Shown one piece after another: positions 58,362 to 64,000 of a stretch of DNA of 64,000 nt. The position numbers and the translations under genes are program-made. Below the pieces are notes generated by a model. That model was not told the origin of the DNA. It ran no database searches and saw only the letters and a program-made list of their open reading frames with translations. Within the stretch, counting starts at the first letter, position 1; each line of letters opens with the position of its first letter. Source of the stretch: Harmonia axyridis (Eukaryota; Arthropoda; Insecta; Coleoptera; Coccinellidae); assembly GCF_914767665.1 (NCBI RefSeq), contig NC_059504.1, positions 25,956,001 through 26,020,000 on the forward strand, read 5' to 3'.

Positions 58362-59933
58362 CTGAAAATAAAATTATATGATATTATAATAATTTTCACA
58401 CAAAATAGTATTTGGGACATACAGGGTGATTCACCGAAATCGCCTATTAGACGTTTATGGAAAACTAATCATAATTTTGTGCTGAAAATTTGCATATTGG
58501 GGTTTGAGACAATGATCTTCATCCCTAAAATATTTTCAAATCTCTACAACTTCCGGTTATACCGGAAACAGACTACTACTTCCTTATTTCAAATTGCACA
58601 CCCAGTATATTATTGCATTGTTAGTTAGCTTTATGACGAAAAAAACAATTTCGTCAATATGCCATACCTTGGGCAAAAACTCAACGGTTCATGAGTTAAT
58701 GGGATTCTTATGAAAAAAATGGAAGCGATGAGGACTACCATTTTTTCGAATATTTCAGCAGAAAAAACTTTTTTCGAAAAATTTTTTTTCTTTTTCGATT
58801 CTGCAAATACGTTGTATTATAAGACTGCGGTTTGGACCAAAAATGTACAGAGTGTTTATAAGAAGATCATGAACCTAGACAAATAGAATTCATCAAAACT
58901 CAAAATTTTCAAATTAGAACCTATATTTTTTATTATACATAAACATTCAGTTCTAAGATTAATGTTTTCGAATTTGTACCATCTCTCCCATATTGCGCCT
59001 AAACCAATTGGACTCCCTATCCAAAACTGTTGTCGCTTCAAACTTAAAATCGTGTCCAGTACTAAAGTGATGTAAAATGGCCAGAATATGTTCATGAAAC
59101 CGTAGCCACTTTCAAGCTCCATTTTAAAGGCGACTTTCTATTGAATCGGTCTTTTCGGATGGATTATGAAACTGAACCTAAGTTCAATCTCATAAGTAAT
59201 AAACAATAAGGCTTTAGGGAGAATATTTCGACAAGAACTCATTGATACATTCTTTGGACAGAGGCTATAAAGTATTGGCGAAGGCCTTTGTTGGTGTCGG
59301 AGGAAATGGTCTGAAACTAATAGCGTTTTCTGCTTGTTGCACTGGTGCGCACTAGTGCTGCCCCCATCGAGTGTGTCGTTTCCCGCTTACGTTTTCGGTG
59401 CGCACTATTTCAGTGTTCACGTTTTCTGCAAAGATTAGGGAGAGAAAGATAGGAAACGAAGCGACTAAGACGACGCCAGCGACGTCTAGTGTTTCAGTTG
59501 TAAACAAAATTGGATGTTTTTGTCAGAAAAGGTTAGAATCACATTTCTGAAGTTTTTAAACATCTTTTGGGTTAAATCTGGTTCTGGGAGTCGGTGCATC
59601 ATTTCCAGTGCAAATATAGCGGACAACAATAAGATATTTACTTTTACTGCGTTCGGTATATGTCACACCGTTCGCACCATTACCACCGTAAGCTCCCTAA
59701 GCGTTCGGCAAATCACACCTTCTGCACTTTTCTGCGTTCGGTAAATGTCAACCGAATGCACCGGTGCTTATCCTTTCGCACCGCCTAGGTAGACGGAGAA
59801 AAGGGTGCGAACTGTGGACCATAGATTACAATAATATTAACATAAAAATGAAGAAAAAAATGAAGAAAAGAAGTACGCCAAATTCTGTGGGATAGGAATT
59901 TTTGATTTCAAGAGGTTATATTTACTGCGTTCG
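58362..59933. other. Upstream of the VPS37 exons, repeat-rich
   Basis: No N-terminal VPS37 exon is recognised. CAGGGTGATTCACCGAAATC at 58422 faces a related end near 61790 (both share CCTATTAGACGTTT-TGG), so 58422-61793 may be one large nested DNA element. Near 59640-59770 the TGCGTTCGGTA and ACCGTTCGCACC motifs repeat in both orientations, similar to those of the palindrome to the right. Confidence 0.4.
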
Positions 59934-60620
59934 GTATATGCCCACCGGTGCGGAGCGTGCGGTGTAAGGTGTAAACGGTTGATAGGTCACGTGACCCCGT
60001 TGCGTTCTTGATTTGCCGAACGATGACGGAGCTAACGGAGCTGATATCGAAGAATTTTTGAATGTGTTTTGTGAAAAGAAAAAAAGCAATTTTGTCGATT
60101 GAAATTATTGGAGACGGCCATACTAGATCTAATTTGTCTCCTCGGGATATCAGGATGTATTCTACATAATGTGTTCATCTTGAAAGAGTTGAAAGGAGAT
60201 ATTGTTGATGAACCACTTAATGAAAAAGTTGGAAATTTTGTAGACATCGAAAATATGCATAATCAATCAGGGAACCAATTAGAATAGAGTAAAAGGAATT
60301 TTATAATCTATTCTTTGAACAATATTCAACAATATCCTCAGGATTATCTCCTTTCAACTCTTTCAAGATGAACACATTATGTAGAATACATCCTGATATA
60401 ACGAGGAGACAAATTAGATCTAGTCTGGCCGTCTCCAATAATTATAATAGACGAAATTCCTTTTTTCTTTTCACAAAACACATTCAAAAATTCTTCGATA
60501 TCAGCTCCGTTAGCTCCGTCATCGTTCGGCAAATCAAGAACGCTCCTATTGCTCCGTGGTCACGTGACCTATCAACCGTTTACACCTTACACCGCACGCT
60601 CCGCACCGGTGGGCATATAC
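59934..60620. mobile_element. PIF/Harbinger-derived giant palindrome
   Basis: The left arm (59934 to about 60205) and the right arm (about 60335-60620) are inverted copies with about 130 bp between. Each arm carries the terminal-like GTATATGCCCACCGGTGCGG and a piece of the 3' end of a Harbinger-type nuclease: plus-strand translation near 60100-60250 has LICLLGISGCILHNVFILKE, matching the LHN helix near the end of HARBI1-like proteins. So the arms are transposon 3' ends in inverted orientation. Confidence 0.65.
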
Positions 60621-62660
60621 CCACCGACAAGAAATTTTTTTCTCAAAAAAACTTTTTTTTCATTTTATGTATCAGATAATATCAAGATTTTTTTCCTCAA
60701 TTACTCCTTTCTAAAATTATTACGTTAGTCCTTATAGTTTTCAAAAAATTATGAAAAAACCGAAAAAAGAAAATTTCCATAGTCACTATTAAGTGAATTA
60801 TTTTTACTGTGAATATCCTATGTGTGTACTCGATTCACTTTCTCGAACTAGAATGATGTAGAAATGAACTTGAGTAATATCATCACAGGGTGTTTCAAAT
60901 ATTGTGCCAAATATTGTGCCAAAAATTGTTTTACAAAATTTGATCATAACTTTCGATTTTCAAATTAGAACCATATTGCGTTGGATTCTACGGTGAAAAA
61001 TAAGGGTAGTGTCCAAACATGATTATGCTCCCAAATTCAATAATTCAAGAGTTATTCGAGATTTTATAAATTTATATTATACGTAGAGTAAATTTCATTC
61101 CATCTGTTTCAAGACAGACTAGCAATAATACTGTATGACCATAGAACTTTAAATGTCTAATTACTTTATTAGGCCAATTGAAAAGTCCCCGATCTGATGC
61201 ACAGATGGCGTTGCTAGTATTAAATCCATATGATTTTTAGTTAGTACCAACTAAGATGTCTAAAAGCCTGGTGTATTGACTGATTAGATTTTGTTTTGCC
61301 AATTTTGATGATATAAGTTAAGATTCGTTAAGTCAACTGCAGGTAGCGCTATCAACAAATTAAGATTCTTGTTATTTTTTTCCTTTATATGTGCTAGGCT
61401 TTCTTAACCATCTACACAATGAACATTTAATTTTCTATAAGACTCTTTCAAATTTTATTACCCATCACCAGACATATACAATTCTTGGATCATCCATTCT
61501 GCTGTGATGTCATTATATTATCTGTCTTACATTTTTTCTCAATATTTTGAAAACTATAAAGACTAACGCAATAATTTTAGGGAGGAGTAATTGAGAATGG
61601 AAATCTTGATAATATTTGAGACATAAAATAAAGAAGTTTTTTTTTTTAAATTTTTTGTGTAAGTGCCGGAGCTTCGAAAATATTCTAGCTGAATAGGGCA
61701 TCATGAAGAATATCATATTCCGAATTTTCAGATTTCAAATAGGCCCCGTTCTCCACAAACGTCTAATAGGCAGTCGAACTTGAAACACCCTATAGGACTA
61801 ATGTTGATTTCCTTCTTTTATTTGTTAATATTAAAAATAGAGTTGAATAATGAAAGATTTAGAGAAAAATTCATATTTTAGTTTTTGCAGTATGGATTAC
61901 AAGCTTGCTTAGGCTGCACTCTTTTGCCAGAATCATTTATAAGTATTGTACAAGTAACGTACACAATTTTTGATGAATAAATTGAATTGAATGTTATATA
62001 TTTTTGACAAGAGAAAAAAAGCGATTTTATTTGTAATAGAAATTTTATGGTTTATATTTGAAAAAAATACAAGTTTGTTTTATAACTTCAAAACTAATTG
62101 AAATATAAAACTTTTGTGGGTTTATTCATTTATTTATTAATTTATCTATGTAATTGCTGATTATTTGGGAATAAACATATATTTATTCATTTATTTTATT
62201 TCTTTTAATGATTTCACCAATGTAGAATGTTTTCGTCAAGTAACTTAACGTAGTGAATAGTTGTCTTAATACGGGGTTATTTTAACAAAAACGTGGAACA
62301 TCTAAAATTTCAAATTACTCAATAATTCGTCTTATTACAATAATTCTCATATAAACTACAACAATGGGATAAATATTGTTGTAAATAATGAATGGAAATA
62401 TTCTATAGAACCGAAAAGAAACAACAAATGTTTCTGTAACGAAAATAAAATTACTTTTTTGAATTTATTTTTTTTACTAAAGTAACAAACAGAAAGAAAA
62501 ATAGAAGAATCACATAAGAAGTGAAGCCCTTTGCAGGAGCACTGAAGTAGATCTAGAAGATATTGTCAACTTGGTGGCGAAACTTTTAACGACAGATGAA
62601 GCGATTGTGGAGCGAAGACCGCGAGCGAATAAGAACAGAATAGAAGAAGCCTTCGTTCAA
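60621..62660. other. Repeat-rich intergenic DNA
   Basis: CACAGGGTGTTTCAAATATT near 60885 and AAACACCCTATAGG near 61783 are DNA-element ends. TTAGGCCAATTGAAAAGTCC at about 61170 resembles a mariner terminus. A block 62525-62680 ending in a GATGATGATC-like tail looks like the 3' end of an unassigned retroelement. No host exon seen. Confidence 0.4.
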
Positions 62661-62679
62661 CAAAGGATATTTTGATGAT

Positions 62680-62960
62680 GATCTACACCTTTTTCAATTT
62701 CAATTTGTAATTCAGAAAGTGTAAAATGTAATTGAGAAAAGCAAATTTAATTTCAGAAGATCGAAATTGTATTTCAGGATTGGTAGTTGTTATTCAGAAA
62801 ATGGAATTTGAAATTCAGAAAAAGAAGTTTAAATTCTGAAACAGTGATTTATTTTTCAGAATAGCAATATCTAATTCAGAAAAGGAAAATTTGATTTCAG
62901 ATAATTTAAATTTGGAAATCAGAAATAAGAAATTGTAATTCTGAATTGGTTACACGTACT
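62680..62960. repeat. Degenerate short tandem repeat rich in AATTCAGAAA
   Basis: Runs of T-x-AATTCAGAAA and their variants recur about every 20-35 bases (for example GTAATTCAGAAAGTG, TTATTCAGAAAATGG, GAAATTCAGAAAAAG, CTAATTCAGAAAAGG). A similar AATTTCAGATAATG motif reappears inverted near 63930-64000. Confidence 0.7.
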
Positions 62961-62988
62961 TCAGAATTAATGAAAATAAATAGCTACT

Positions 62989-63437
62989 TCTATTAGTGTG
63001 ACGTCACACACCGCCATTTTTGGTAGTCCTGTCAGTGTTCGGAATCCGAACAAATAAATTGTCATTCAAATTAGTACGGTGTCGTTGAAGGAATTGGCTT
63101 ATTTTCATAAATAAGAGTTTTGAGGAACGATTTCAGTTTTAATTGATAGACAGAAGAAATGAGGTTAACATCAGTAAGTTTGAATCCTGTATCATTCCCC
63201 AGATTTTGTAAAAAGCCATGTTCATTAGTTGATCTTCAAGTTCGAACTTACTGGCATGAATCTCGTTCCTTCTGTCTATCAATTAATAGTAAAATCGTTC
63301 CTTAAATAATCTTATTTATCAAAATAAGTCAATTTCTTCAACGACAACGTACTAATTTGAATGACAATTTGTTTGTTTGGATTCTGAACACTGACAGGAG
63401 AAGTAAAATGGCGGTGTGTGACGTCATCACTAATAGA
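62989..63437. repeat. 449 bp foldback element with TGACGTCA-containing end
   Basis: Left arm 62989 to about 63185 and right arm about 63240-63437 are inverted. The outermost part is TCTATTAGTG(T)GACGTCAC and the right end TGACGTCATCACTAATAGAG. Arms also share ACACCGCCATTTT, TGTCAGTGTTC, GAATGACAATTT and TCTGTCTATCAATTAA blocks. Spacer about 55 bp. Arms show several mismatches. Confidence 0.85.
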
Positions 63438-63511
63438 GCGTGTTGCACTGGTACCTCATATTCGCTACTGTTCTGATTACATATTACATTCAGCCTTATT
63501 ATGTAACTTAA

Positions 63512-63925
63512 AACTGAATGGATCAAATAGAAATGCAACGGAATCGTTTCGAATTGCTATCTGTAACTCAAGTAGAATTACTATGGATAACAATTACGAA
63601 TTAAATTTGGCAATAGAAAATTTGATACAGAATATCAAATTTGGATATGATAGAAGCGAAACATCCTTTTTTCTCACATTACGATCCAATTGGTCATTCA
63701 TTCCTATTCTGTAACTTCAAACTGAAGGAATGGATCGAATAGAAATGCAAAGAAATCGTTTCGAATTGTTATCTGTAACTTAAGTAGAATTACTACGGAT
63801 AACAATTACGAATTGAATTTGGCAATATATAAAGAATTTGATACAGAATATCAAATTTGGATATGATAGAAGTAAAGCATCTTGATTTCTCAGATTACGA
63901 TCCATTTCTATTCGAGTTACAGATT
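63512..63925. repeat. 212 bp tandem duplication
   Basis: Two copies (about 63512-63722 and 63723-63925) share AAACTGAATGGATC-AATAGA, AATCGTTTCGAATTG, GTAGAATTACTA, GGATAACAATTACGAATT and TATCAAATTTGGATATGATA, offset by 212 bp, with the second containing a few extra bases (TATAAAGAA). Open frames here come from the repeat and are not considered genes. Confidence 0.8.
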
Positions 63926-64000
63926 AGGATTCATTATCTGAAATTGAATTGATAACCTCCCAAATACAATTTTCCTTTTCTGAAATATAATTTGCTGTTT

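Noticed and set aside
63418..63714. A 98-codon frame near the right end
   Set aside because: It lies in the foldback end and the 212 bp duplication; the second copy of the repeat does not keep the frame.
1..64000. CRISPR arrays, tRNA or rRNA genes, and bacterial-type operons
   Set aside because: No regular direct-repeat and spacer pattern, no cloverleaf and no rRNA-like block were recognised; the introns and repeats indicate an animal genome.

Overview
This is an AT-rich, intron-containing animal genome window packed with transposable elements. An insect is indicated by an ecdysteroid-kinase-like (EcKL/CHK) gene, a ZAD-type C2H2 zinc-finger gene (an essentially arthropod family), BEL/Pao and Jockey-like retroelements, and an irritans-type mariner. 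A beetle is a reasonable guess but is inference only. No bacterial operons, CRISPR arrays, rRNA or tRNA genes were seen.

Host genes, left to right. (1) 1-2106, minus: a 702-codon open frame running off the left edge with two tandem EcKL domains; the first has lost the catalytic HGD motif. (2) 4468-8407, plus: the last three coding exons of ABCF2, the cytosolic ABC-F ATPase; earlier exons are not in the window. (3) 22797-43491, minus: a six-exon ZAD/C2H2 gene (about 692 aa, 11 fingers) whose last intron uses a GC donor and whose introns hold most of the central TE load. (4) 47519-48625, plus: a complete single-exon-CDS ribonucleotide reductase small subunit with a 5'UTR intron and two E2F-like sites upstream. 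(5) 54469-58361, minus: the last three exons of a VPS37-like ESCRT-I subunit. A doubtful terminal exon lies at 46698-46775.

Mobile DNA. A 6.34 kb BEL/Pao element (11132-17475) with two 531 bp LTRs and a 5 bp duplication ATGCT sits inside a decayed Jockey-like element (about 9720-18720). The zinc-finger introns carry a pogo-like non-autonomous element close downstream of the gene, two mariner relics, a 64 bp perfect hairpin beside a tandem repeat, a Copia fragment, a nearly full-length two-ORF non-LTR element and a second decayed BEL element. Further right are a hAT element with an 8 bp duplication, a 2.55 kb foldback element with inverted blocks of ~290 bp repeats, a truncated non-LTR element, two DNA elements inside the VPS37 intron, a Harbinger-derived giant palindrome and a foldback element with a TGACGTCA-containing end.

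The host genes have unrelated housekeeping or regulatory roles and do not look like a pathway. The points most worth a second look are the tandem EcKL with a degenerate first unit, the GC-AG intron that splits the last zinc finger, the unusual repeated C-terminal tail of that zinc-finger protein, the large foldback element, and a 51 bp (17-codon) tandem repeat upstream of the reductase gene.
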